64,000 nt of DNA from Oecophyllibacter saccharovorans (GTDB taxonomy: Bacteria > Pseudomonadota > Alphaproteobacteria > Acetobacterales > Acetobacteraceae): the NCBI RefSeq assembly GCF_006542375.1, contig NZ_CP038143.1:992001-1056000 (forward strand). Direction: 5' to 3'. The notes beneath the pieces were generated by a model. The model saw only the letters and a list, made by a program, of their open reading frames with translations. It made no database searches and was not told where the DNA came from. Below are positions 26,908-35,353 of the stretch, one piece after another. The position numbers were made by a program, and so were the translations under genes. Position 1 is the stretch's first letter, and every line of letters starts with the position of its first letter.

Positions 26908-28656
26908 ATGGTGAGACAGCGGTTTCAGGGCAGGGAGAAAGCTCATTCCTCTCATCCTGAACGCAGGAATGAGGTCAGGCAGCGGCTGACCAAGCGGCAG
27001 CGTGCAAAGGCCCATGCCCTGCAGGCTCATGACAATCTGCCCCAGCTTTTCAGGCATTATGCGGATCTGGCCCGCAAAGGCGTGGCGGAAGCGCAGTATG
27101 AAGTAGGACAGTGCTACCTGCGGGGACGTGGTGTGCCTGCCTCGCTGACAGAAGGCGCGCGCTGGCTGTATGCAGCGGCACAGCGCGGTCTGCCGGAAGC
27201 GGCATTCAGCCTGGCCACGCTTTATGCGATGGGTCTGCCCAAAGGCTTTGATCCGAAACAGATGCAGCTGCCTCAGCGCCAGCGGCCCGAGGTGGAAAAC
27301 GAATCGACACCGGATTATGAAAAGGCCCTGTTCTGGAGTCGTCAGGCTGCAGCTCAGGATCATGGCGAAGGCCAGGCACTGCTGGCCCATCTTCTCACCC
27401 ATGGCCCGGAACAGTTCCGCGATTTGCCCAAGGCACGTGTTCTTTATGAACGGGCCGCACAGAACGACGCGCCTCAGGGGCATCTGGGCCTGGGGCTTGT
27501 TCTGCTTGAAGAAGCACGTTCCGAAACCCAGCAGCAGAGAGCGGCCCGCTCGCTGGAACGCGCGGCTGTTGCTGGGATCGGCACTGCCTATGCCACTCTG
27601 GGATGGATGCACGAAAACGCCTGCGGTTTTCCACGTGATCTTGAACAGGCCGCCAGGTGTTATGAGCAGGCCGCTGAGCTGGGCCTGGCGTCGGCACAAG
27701 CGCGTTATGGAATGATGCTGCTGCGCGGCGTGGGGATAAAGAGCAATCCCGTAATGGCCGAAAGCTGGCTGCGTCAGGCGGCTTATGGGGGTGAGAGTGA
27801 TGCGGCGGCCTTGCTGGGTGATCTCTACATCCGCGGGGAACCGCCCTTCAACAAGCCGGCGACAGCGCTGAAATGGTATCGCCATGCTGCTGAACAGGGC
27901 CACGTGCCAGCCGCACGTGCGCTGGCTTTTCTTTATCTGAGCGGTACAGGCACCAAACCTGACCAGCGCCAGGCGGCCCATTGGCTTCGCCATGCTGCTG
28001 AGGCCGGAGACAGCCATGCTGATGCCGAGCTGGGCACCCTGTTGCTGCTTGATGAGGCCCGCACAGTGCAGGAAGGCGATCAACTGCAGGAACGGCTGCG
28101 GCAGCGTGCCCGAAAGGGAGACATGGTCAGCGCTTACAATCTGGGGGTGTGTCTGGCACAGGGCATCGGTGGAGAACGCAATCCGGCTGAAGCCCTGCAA
28201 TGGCTGGCCCAGGCGCGGGAAAGCGTGGTGAATGCCCAGTTCTGGTACGGCTCTCTGGTCTTTCATGGCCAGGGGCAGGAAGCCGACCCGCTGGAAGGCC
28301 TGCACTGGATGGAAAAAGCCGCACAGGCAGGAATGACTGAAGCCTGTCTGGCAGTGGGTCGGATTCTGGTCAACGGTCATTTCCGGGAAGGGCCTGCCGG
28401 GCGTGAGGTGGTCATTCCGCCGGACCATGAAAAAGCTGTTCTGCTGTACCGGCCCGCAGCGGAACGGGATGATCCGGAAGCGCTTTTTGCCTTGGGAGCA
28501 CTTTTCGGCGGGGGGCATGAGGTCGCTGAAGACCGCCAGAAAGCGGAAGGTTATTTCAGGCGGGCGGCCGAACTTGGGCATGCCCTGGCGCAGCTGATGC
28601 TGGGGCGCTATCTGCTGAAGGGTCTGGGGAGTCGTCAGGACAGGGCGGAAGGCTGA
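26908..28656 (+). CDS. SEL1-repeat protein, apparently frameshifted near its end
   Basis: A 582-residue alpha-solenoid of roughly a dozen SEL1-like repeats, each near 36 residues with the A..LG..Y..G.....A..W...AA..G pattern (for example LGLASAQARYGMMLLRGVGI). SEL1 proteins act as scaffolds for protein complexes. It starts 27 bases after hlyD. The frame ends at 28654-28656 in the middle of a repeat. Skipping one G at about 28651 continues it as AEFWLEKAAAQGQEEAAQLL and on to a stop at 28760-28762, which overlaps the next gene's ATG as ATGA. This is either a sequence error, a real mutation or rarely a programmed shift; see findings. Confidence 0.85.
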   Translation: MVRQRFQGREKAHSSHPERRNEVRQRLTKRQRAKAHALQAHDNLPQLFRHYADLARKGVAEAQYEVGQCYLRGRGVPASLTEGARWLYAAAQRGLPEAAFSLATLYAMGLPKGFDPKQMQLPQRQRPEVENESTPDYEKALFWSRQAAAQDHGEGQALLAHLLTHGPEQFRDLPKARVLYERAAQNDAPQGHLGLGLVLLEEARSETQQQRAARSLERAAVAGIGTAYATLGWMHENACGFPRDLEQAARCYEQAAELGLASAQARYGMMLLRGVGIKSNPVMAESWLRQAAYGGESDAAALLGDLYIRGEPPFNKPATALKWYRHAAEQGHVPAARALAFLYLSGTGTKPDQRQAAHWLRHAAEAGDSHADAELGTLLLLDEARTVQEGDQLQERLRQRARKGDMVSAYNLGVCLAQGIGGERNPAEALQWLAQARESVVNAQFWYGSLVFHGQGQEADPLEGLHWMEKAAQAGMTEACLAVGRILVNGHFREGPAGREVVIPPDHEKAVLLYRPAAERDDPEALFALGALFGGGHEVAEDRQKAEGYFRRAAELGHALAQLMLGRYLLKGLGSRQDRAEG

Positions 28657-28758
28657 GTTCTGGTTGGAAAAGGCAGCTGCCCAAGGGCAGGAAGAGGCCG
28701 CACAGCTGCTGTCTGAAATTGCCGTGCAGAGCTCAGGGTCCTCTTTTCCCGGCCAGGC

Positions 28759-31700
28759 ATGATGAGCACAGGGTCCAGCCCGCAATCTCGCCCCTCCCAA
28801 CGGGAGGGAGTGCCTGAAACAGGCGGGCGTTACAGGGCAGAAACGCGCCGCTTTGCAGGCTATGGCAGTGCAGCTGCCGAGGCGGCGCGTGCTGAAGGGC
28901 GCAGACGTCGCGCAAGGGAGGCGCGTGAAGCTTTCGAGCAGGGGCAGGATGCGCTGGCGGCTGGAAAACCGGCAGAGGGCTTTTTCTGGCTGGAACGTTC
29001 GGAAAGGCTGACCGGGGGATGCAGTGTCGCTACCCTGGCCAAGGTAACGGCCGCCCTGGCGTTGGACCGACCGCAGGTGGCCCTGCCTGGCCTGCAACGC
29101 CTGCGCCAGGCGCACGACCTGCCGGAAGCCGCTTATGGCGAAGCATTGTGCCTGGAACGTCTGGGGCGGATGCCGGAAGCCGCCCGGCTTCTGCAACATT
29201 GCCTTGACCACCTGCCTGTTCCCGAAGCTTTTCAGCCGTTGGCCGACCGGCTGGCCCGCGTTTCGCAACGACCGGGCTGGGCGACGCTGTCCAATGATTC
29301 GACCCTGCTGTTGCGCAGCCCGGTGGCTGCGGAAGTGCGTCTCGACGGAGAATTGCTGGGTTGGCTGCCCTCAGGGCGCCATGTGCTGGAGGGTCTTGAT
29401 AAGGCTGATGAGGAGGCGGGTCCGGCTTCCGGCGGGCACCCAGGGCGTTATCTGACAGTGCGCGTGCAGGGGCATGACGTTCTTGGCAGCCCGTTTGACC
29501 TCCAGGCCTTAAGACGTTGCGAGTCTCTGGTCGTTGCGACGGAAAGCGGCATTTCTGGCTGGCTGTACCATCCGGCGGAACCGGATTTCAGGCCGAAACT
29601 GTTTCTGGAACCGCTACATCCGTCTTCCGGCGTTTCTGAAAAGAGTTTTCCATTGGATGTCAGCGCCTGTCTTGGCCCTGAGGGAAGCCAGGAGGCAGAA
29701 AAATGGTTTCCGGCAGTGGAAAGGGGGCTGAGCAGGCCATGGTTCTTCACGCTTGAGCGAGCTACCCTGCCCGATCTGGCAGAAGGCGCTTCCTTTATCC
29801 TGAGCGATACACATGGACGACCGTTGAGAGGGGCGCCTGTTTACGGGTCTCTGGCGGATCTGCGGGCTCATGTATCTGGCGTTCCCGCAACGCCACTGCC
29901 CCTGGCTTATAAGCTTGCGGAGCCGGAAGAAGACAGAACTGATCTGAGCGCGCCGGAGCCAGCTCGGCAAAAGCCCGTTGACGGGTGTGTGGTGATCGTG
30001 CCGGTTCACAATGGCGGCAAGGACACTTTCGACTGCCTGCAGAGCCTTCTGCTCAGCGTGGCGCCGGAAGAGGCGCAACTGCTCGTGATTGATGATGCAT
30101 CAACAGACCCGGCGCTTCTGCAGCGTCTGGAGGCACTGGCCGGGTCGGGTCGGCTTACGCTTCTGCGCAATGAACGCAATCTGGGTTTCGTGGGCAGCGT
30201 CAATCGGGGTCTCGCCCATGTTCTGGCGCAGGCGGGTGTTGCAGAAAATGCGGCCATACCGGCATCGGAAGTGGTTTTAAAGCCAGTTCCCGATGTCATT
30301 CTGCTCAACAGCGATACCTATGTTTTCCCTGGCTGGCTGAGCCGTCTGCGACGTTGGCTGAGCCTGCCGCGGGTTGGTACGGCAACGCCGTTTTCAAACG
30401 CTGGCGGTCAGCTTTCATGGCCCAGTGTCAGCCAGGCTAATCCCTTTCCGAGCCTGGAAGAAGCCCGTCAGCTCGACCGTCTTTGCGCCAGCCTTCCCAG
30501 GGCAGCGCCTATGAATGAAGAGAGCGGCACGGGCGTCGCATCCCTCCCGCCCCTGGTGACCGGCAACGGATTCTGCATGGGCATTTCGGGTGCCTGTCTG
30601 CAACAGACCGGGCTGTTGCGTGCAGAGGTTTTCGCCCAGGGTTACGGTGAGGAGAACGATTTCTGCCTCCGGGCCTCTGCAGCGGGTTTCGTGCATCTGG
30701 CTGCAGCGGATGTCTACGTGCGCCACAGGGGAAATGTTTCCTTCGGGCCTGGCGGGCAGGCGCTGCTGGCACGCAACCTGCGTCTCGTTGAAATGCTGCA
30801 TCCGGGTTACCTGCAGCAGGTCCAGGCCTTCGAGCAGCGTGACCCCCTGGCGCCAATGCGGCGGGAACTGGCTGAGGGCTGGCTGCTGGCGCAGTTTGAA
30901 CATTCTCCAGCCGGCAAAGAAATATTTCCTGCAGGCAGCGTGGTGTTGATCGAGCATGAGGGCGGCGGAGGTGTTGCGCGTGCTGTGCGTGAAAGGGGGG
31001 CTGCCCTGCGCCAGGAAGGCTTTATGGCGTTGACCCTCTCTCCGACTGCATCAGGCTGCCGTCTGGCGCTGGCCGAGCCTGCGGCCGGGGAAGTGCCGGG
31101 GCAGGTGCGGCCCGAGATCAATTACAGCCTGCCTGCTGAAGGGCCGCGCCTCGTGGGACTTCTGAAAGCGCTCGGCACGAAAGCGGTGGAATGGCATCAT
31201 CTCGTCGGCCACGCGCCCTGGATGCGTCAGCTGCATGTGGAACTGGGCGTGCCTTATGATGCCTATGTACATGATCATGTCTGGTTCTGCCCCCGCATCG
31301 CTTTGCTGTCGCCTGAAGGCAACTATTGCGGAGAGCCGGATCTGGCCGCGTGCCGGGCCTGTGTTGCGCGTGGGGGCATGGTCCTGGGAGAGGAGATCGA
31401 ACTGCCTGCCTTGCGCCAGCGCTCCGCTCAGGAACTGGCAGCGGCCCGGCACGTCATTGCGCCCAGCCAGGATGCGGGCGCGCGTCTGAAGCGGCACTTT
31501 CCTGCTTCCAGGCCCGTGACGGTCAGGGCGCCGCAGGATGAAAGCCGGCTTCGACAGGCTTTCAGGGAGGCGCGGGTCCGTCGCTCTCATCAATCTGGGC
31601 GTCAATCCGGGCGTGGCAACGTGTCTGGTGAAAATCCAGTCAGCCGCTGGCGGATCGGCATCGTGGGCGGCATCAGTCGCTGGAAAGGGGGTGACCTCCT

Positions 31701-32181
31701 GTTGGATCTCGCCCGTTACGTGCACCAGGCGCAGCTGCCGCTCGATTTCGTCCTGATCGGCACTTCAGAGCATGATGAGGCTCTGATCAGCGCAGGCGTA
31801 GCGGTAACAGGGCCTTACCGTGAGGAAGAAGCGCTGGAACTGGTGGAAAAGGCTGAGCTGGACCTGGGCTTTATTCCCTCTCTTGCACCTGAAACCTGGT
31901 GTTACGCGCTGGAATGGCTGTGGCGTGCAGGGGTGAAGGTAGCCTGTTTTGATATCGGCGCGGTGCCGGAGCGGATTCGGGCCGCTGAGAGGGCAGCGGG
32001 CGGCACAGAGCCCGGAAACGAGCCGTTTTTCGGCATGGTTCTGCCGGTTCTTTCGGCAGCTGGTAACGATGGCGTGGAAAAAGAGGTGGCTGCCCTGGCC
32101 CAACGCCTGCTGGCGCTTGCCAGTCAGGAAAGGCCGCCAGGTGTCGCTGAAAGAAGTGATAAGGGGCAGGAAGCGGGTTGA
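28759..32181 (+). CDS. Large two-domain glycosyltransferase (GT2 plus GT4-like)
   Basis: A 1140-residue protein. An N-terminal TPR-like helical part (about 40-190) is followed by a beta-rich region with the ISGWLYHPAEPD motif (about 265-280). A GT-A (GT2) domain from about 410 contains VVIVPVHNGG, VIDDAS, LLRNERNLGF and the metal-binding NSD (about 517). A GT-B (GT4-like) domain, about 760-1130, contains HDHVWFCPR, the cysteine motif CGEPDLAACRAC (about 856-867) and GGISRWKGGDLL. It probably adds two sugars in sequence to a glycan or glycoprotein. The ATG overlaps the frame-restored end of the SEL1 gene, placing it in the type I secretion operon. Acceptor unknown. Confidence 0.85.
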   Translation: MMSTGSSPQSRPSQREGVPETGGRYRAETRRFAGYGSAAAEAARAEGRRRRAREAREAFEQGQDALAAGKPAEGFFWLERSERLTGGCSVATLAKVTAALALDRPQVALPGLQRLRQAHDLPEAAYGEALCLERLGRMPEAARLLQHCLDHLPVPEAFQPLADRLARVSQRPGWATLSNDSTLLLRSPVAAEVRLDGELLGWLPSGRHVLEGLDKADEEAGPASGGHPGRYLTVRVQGHDVLGSPFDLQALRRCESLVVATESGISGWLYHPAEPDFRPKLFLEPLHPSSGVSEKSFPLDVSACLGPEGSQEAEKWFPAVERGLSRPWFFTLERATLPDLAEGASFILSDTHGRPLRGAPVYGSLADLRAHVSGVPATPLPLAYKLAEPEEDRTDLSAPEPARQKPVDGCVVIVPVHNGGKDTFDCLQSLLLSVAPEEAQLLVIDDASTDPALLQRLEALAGSGRLTLLRNERNLGFVGSVNRGLAHVLAQAGVAENAAIPASEVVLKPVPDVILLNSDTYVFPGWLSRLRRWLSLPRVGTATPFSNAGGQLSWPSVSQANPFPSLEEARQLDRLCASLPRAAPMNEESGTGVASLPPLVTGNGFCMGISGACLQQTGLLRAEVFAQGYGEENDFCLRASAAGFVHLAAADVYVRHRGNVSFGPGGQALLARNLRLVEMLHPGYLQQVQAFEQRDPLAPMRRELAEGWLLAQFEHSPAGKEIFPAGSVVLIEHEGGGGVARAVRERGAALRQEGFMALTLSPTASGCRLALAEPAAGEVPGQVRPEINYSLPAEGPRLVGLLKALGTKAVEWHHLVGHAPWMRQLHVELGVPYDAYVHDHVWFCPRIALLSPEGNYCGEPDLAACRACVARGGMVLGEEIELPALRQRSAQELAAARHVIAPSQDAGARLKRHFPASRPVTVRAPQDESRLRQAFREARVRRSHQSGRQSGRGNVSGENPVSRWRIGIVGGISRWKGGDLLLDLARYVHQAQLPLDFVLIGTSEHDEALISAGVAVTGPYREEEALELVEKAELDLGFIPSLAPETWCYALEWLWRAGVKVACFDIGAVPERIRAAERAAGGTEPGNEPFFGMVLPVLSAAGNDGVEKEVAALAQRLLALASQERPPGVAERSDKGQEAG

Positions 32182-32401
32182 GCACAGAATAATGGAGTAT
32201 TTTCCGGTAGAGATTTGCTGGAACTTTCTTTAGAAACGGTAAAAGCTACAGAGTCAGGATAACAATGCAGGTGTCCAATGCATTTCAGGGCATAACTGCA
32301 TGGACTGATGAAATATTGAGACCAGCTGATTGGTACAGATAAGAACAGGCTGAGGCTGGTGTGGGGCTGGCATCAAGCTGAAGGATCATGCAGGAGACAT
32401 C

Positions 32402-33439
32402 ATGGCAGTGAAAAATCGTTCCGGGTCGGAAGAGTACAGAAATCTTACGACTGCTACCCAACCTCCCGGTGCGGAGGCTGCGTCTGCTGAAAGTGGAGAG
32501 ACGGGAACGGTAGAAAAACGCGCGGCAACGGAGCGGGTGATCGACCTGACTGCCGGGGCGCATGTCATGATGCTGGATGCCGGCGTGTTCTGTGTCTATC
32601 ACGCCCCAGGCCAGCAGCCACCCGGGCCGACAGGGCTGCCGGGCGTGCGCATCAACCGGGCGCCGGGCGTGGAAGCAGACGTGGTTGATATTGCCACTTT
32701 CGCTCCCGATGGCTGGTTGGGGGCCACGAACGGGGCGGCTCTCGTACGCGTGCACAAGGGACCGGCAGGGGTGCTGATCACCACCTACCAGGACCCCCAA
32801 TATCCCCACCCGGCCCCGCGCCTTCAGGTCATGCGCCTGATCGGTGGTGTGTTTGACGATGAGGCTGCTGCTTCCCAGACGGCTGCCGGAGAAGCAGGCC
32901 CCCAGGAAATCGCTGCTCATGTGCAGCAGCACGGGGATATCGGTGCTGCCATCGGCAGCTGGCTGGGTGAGCCTGGCAGCACATTGTGGATCGAGGGTTT
33001 TTCCATCACGCCTGAAGGGGCGCTTGGGCCTGACTGCCTGGAATACCAGGCGGTTCTGGGCAAGAAATGGCTTTCTCCCTGGGCCGAAGGGGGTGAGTTC
33101 TGCGGCTCCCGGGGGATGGCTCTGCCCATCCTGGGCCTGCGTGCCCGTCTGAAAGGCGATAAGGCGGAGGGGTGGCGCCTTCGTCTCACGGCTACCTTCA
33201 CCGATGGGACCCGTCTGGGGCCGGTCGAAGGGGTGGAAGAAGGTCTGGAAGCTCCCAGCCTCGCCCCGCTTGAGGCTTTCCTGCTGGAGCTCCTCCCGCC
33301 TGATGGCAGCGCTGCTTCGGAAAGCGTGACGGAAACAGCAGCCCTGGGAACAAAGGCTAAGGCCGGCCAAAAAGCCGCACCGGCGTCCAAAACCGGCCAA
33401 CGTGCACGTAAAACCACCAGGAAGGGGAGTGCTTCGTAA
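32402..33439 (+). CDS. Unrecognised 345-residue protein with Lys/Arg-rich tail
   Basis: I do not recognise this protein. It has AGGAG well placed before the ATG and good coding character, so it is real. The first 45 residues look disordered. A beta-rich region follows (about 46-145), then DPQYPHPAPRLQVMRL. The stretch at about 200-255 has a Tyr/Trp/Gly pattern, LEYQAVLGKKWLSPWAEGG then FCGSRGMALPILGL, that loosely recalls ChW-type surface repeats; that resemblance is only a guess. The last 35 residues are Lys, Ala and Arg-rich (KAGQKAAPASKTGQRARKTT). It has no signal peptide or membrane span. It lies 220 bases after the large glycosyltransferase and may belong to the same pathway. Confidence 0.7.
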   Translation: MAVKNRSGSEEYRNLTTATQPPGAEAASAESGETGTVEKRAATERVIDLTAGAHVMMLDAGVFCVYHAPGQQPPGPTGLPGVRINRAPGVEADVVDIATFAPDGWLGATNGAALVRVHKGPAGVLITTYQDPQYPHPAPRLQVMRLIGGVFDDEAAASQTAAGEAGPQEIAAHVQQHGDIGAAIGSWLGEPGSTLWIEGFSITPEGALGPDCLEYQAVLGKKWLSPWAEGGEFCGSRGMALPILGLRARLKGDKAEGWRLRLTATFTDGTRLGPVEGVEEGLEAPSLAPLEAFLLELLPPDGSAASESVTETAALGTKAKAGQKAAPASKTGQRARKTTRKGSAS

Positions 33440-33489
33440 AGCCTGGCAGGCTTTGCGGAAAGATCTCTTTAAGGCCGTAGAGAAGGGAA

Positions 33490-33533
33490 TAAGGATAAAA
33501 TTGCTGGCACTTCAGGCTGCTGTTTTATCCTTA
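33490..33533. repeat. 11-bp inverted repeat TAAGGATAAAA
   Basis: TAAGGATAAAA (33490-33500) and TTTTATCCTTA (33523-33533) are perfect reverse complements with a 22-base spacer, 50 bases after the stop of the 345-residue protein gene. It could act as a transcript-end hairpin or an operator. No target duplication or transposase points to an insertion element. Confidence 0.5.
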
Positions 33534-33810
33534 CGATCTTGCTGCAGTCTGCTGCCTGAAAGAAATAAACAGGAAGCTGGTCTCGACAGGCACTTTTCGG
33601 GACAGGTTTCAGCTGGGCAGGACTTCGAGCTGGATTTGGCATGTCACGCTCAATTGCAGAGCACGTGAGAATCAGGCGGGTGGGTAATCTTGCCTGCATA
33701 TCTGCTGAATCCCCACGGCGGCCTGTTTTACACAGCTTGCTTCACAGAGGCTGGGAAAGCAGAAAAATTTTCCATAATCATGCCCTGATCATACAATAAA
33801 TAAATCGGCG

Positions 33811-33836
33811 GATTTCAGGGGTGGTCTCCTGAAATC
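33811..33836. promoter_or_regulatory. 9-bp inverted repeat upstream of the GT4 gene
   Basis: GATTTCAGG (33811-33819) and CCTGAAATC (33828-33836) are separated by eight bases, directly after an AT-rich block and about 155 bases before the coding start. Candidate operator or leader hairpin; no factor can be named. Confidence 0.4.
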
Positions 33837-33989
33837 TGGCAGGGACAGAGAGAAAGAGAGGTTGTTTTCAGGACGGTCAGATTCCTGTCCGGATGCCTCG
33901 TTTCATATAGCCTGAAAGTTGCCTGAAAGGTTTTTGGCTCTGTTTGGAGGAGAGCGGGGGCTGGGCAGAGACCGGTTTTGAAGCCGGTT

Positions 33990-35228
33990 ATGGAGTCAAA
34001 GTTGCGGTATCTATTCGTTCACCAGAGTTTCCCCGGTCAGTACCGACACATCCTGAATCATCTGCGCGCAGAGGGCGGTCATGAGATCGTCTTCATCACG
34101 AGCCACCAGCAGCCGGAAATGGAAGGTGTGCGCCAGGTGGTCTACAGGGCCTCCCAGCCGACGGGACAAGGTCATCCGGCTGGCTGGGAATTCGATTACG
34201 CTCTGCGCCGGGCTGAAGCGGTGGCTCAGGTAGCTGGGTCCCTGAAACAGCTTGGTTACCGTCCTGATGTCATCATCGGCCATCAGGGATGGGGCGAGAT
34301 GCTCAATCTGGGCGATGTCTGGCCGGGTGTGCCCATGCTGGGTTATTTTGAATTCTACTACAATCCGACGGGTCTTGATGTCGGCTTTGACAGCGAGTTC
34401 CCGCCAGCGCCAGACCTCGCAGCCCAGGTCAGGGCCAAGAACAGCGTCAATCTTCTGACCCTGCAGCTGCCGGGGCTCGGTCAGACGCCTACCCGTTTCC
34501 AGAAAGAAACCTATCCTGCCTGGGCCCAGGAAAAACTGACCCTTTTACGCGAAGGGGTTGACCTGGAGATGTGCCGGCCGGATCCGAAAACCAAGCGGCG
34601 TGAATTTCGCCTCGGCTCCCTGAGCGTGCTGCCGCATGAACCCATGGTGACCTTCATTTCCCGCAATATGGAGCCTTACCGGGGGTTTCACAGTTTCATG
34701 CGGGCCCTGCCAGAAATTCAGCGCCGCCGCCCTGATGCGCATATTGTTCTCGCGGGGGGAAACGGTATCGGTTACGGCGCGGCGCCAGCCGATGGCCGCA
34801 GCTGGCAGGAGGTCATGCTGCAGGAGCTTGAAGGGCAGCTGGATCTGTCGCGCATTCACTTCACGGGCTGGCTGCCTCATGAAGACCTGATACGCATGAT
34901 GCAGCGCTCTGATGCGCATGTCTATCTGACCTATCCCTTCGTCCTGTCCTGGTCCTTGCGGGAGGCGATGGCGGTCGGTTGCCCGCTTGTTGTCAGCGAT
35001 ACAGCCCCGGTGCGCGAAATGGTGCAGCCGGATGTCACAGGGGTGGTCGTGCCCTTTTCCGATCCCCAGCGCTTAGCTGAAAGTGTACTCACCCTGATTG
35101 AAGACAAGAGCCTGGCGGGCCGTCTGGGCAGGGCGGCGCATCATTTTGCGCAGGAAAATCTGGGGTTGCCGGACTATCTGCAGCGTTTTCAGGCCCTGAT
35201 CAATGAAGTGGCAGCCATGGCTTCCTGA
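33990..35228 (+). CDS. Glycosyltransferase family 4 protein
   Basis: A 412-residue GT-B glycosyltransferase. The N-terminal Rossmann half begins LRYLFVHQSFPGQYRHI, typical of a GT4 subgroup, and the C-terminal half has FISRNMEPYRGFHSFMRALP, VLAGGNG, FTGWLPHEDL and the nucleotide-sugar site SWSLREAMAVGCPLVVSD. The enzyme should be cytoplasmic and build a surface polysaccharide or glycan. The start is uncertain: ATG 33990 has no clear ribosome site, whereas TTG 34002 has GGAG six bases upstream and yields MRYLFVHQ, matching the usual family start. Sugar donor and acceptor are unknown. Confidence 0.88.
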   Translation: MESKLRYLFVHQSFPGQYRHILNHLRAEGGHEIVFITSHQQPEMEGVRQVVYRASQPTGQGHPAGWEFDYALRRAEAVAQVAGSLKQLGYRPDVIIGHQGWGEMLNLGDVWPGVPMLGYFEFYYNPTGLDVGFDSEFPPAPDLAAQVRAKNSVNLLTLQLPGLGQTPTRFQKETYPAWAQEKLTLLREGVDLEMCRPDPKTKRREFRLGSLSVLPHEPMVTFISRNMEPYRGFHSFMRALPEIQRRRPDAHIVLAGGNGIGYGAAPADGRSWQEVMLQELEGQLDLSRIHFTGWLPHEDLIRMMQRSDAHVYLTYPFVLSWSLREAMAVGCPLVVSDTAPVREMVQPDVTGVVVPFSDPQRLAESVLTLIEDKSLAGRLGRAAHHFAQENLGLPDYLQRFQALINEVAAMAS

Positions 35229-35353
35229 GAGGTTGAAGCCAGGGCCTTCAAAATCATTGCAGGCGAAACCCTTCATGACAAAGCCAAGAGCGGTTATTGT
35301 GCCCGACAGCATTCATGAAGTTCAGTAGGCCGGAAAGGAAGGGCAGGGCGGAC

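Larger units (their letters stand above)
33440..33989. other. 550-base intergenic region with two inverted repeats
   Basis: No convincing gene. It contains an 11-bp perfect inverted repeat (33490-33533), a 9-bp one (33811-33836) and an AT-rich block at about 33760-33810 (AAAAATTTTCC, CAATAAATAAATC) that would suit the promoter of the following glycosyltransferase gene. A GGAGGAGAG lies at about 33945 but is too far from the coding start to be its ribosome site. Confidence 0.5.

Noticed and set aside
26893-29268. A 791-codon open frame on the minus strand opposite the SEL1 gene
   Set aside because: It lies entirely antisense to the SEL1 gene and the start of the glycosyltransferase, has no recognisable domain, is rich in Phe, Gln, Cys and Arg as expected from reverse reading of a repetitive helical gene, and lacks a ribosome site.
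33490-33836. Insertion-sequence remnant bounded by inverted repeats
   Set aside because: The two inverted repeats differ in sequence, there is no transposase fragment and no target-site duplication was seen.
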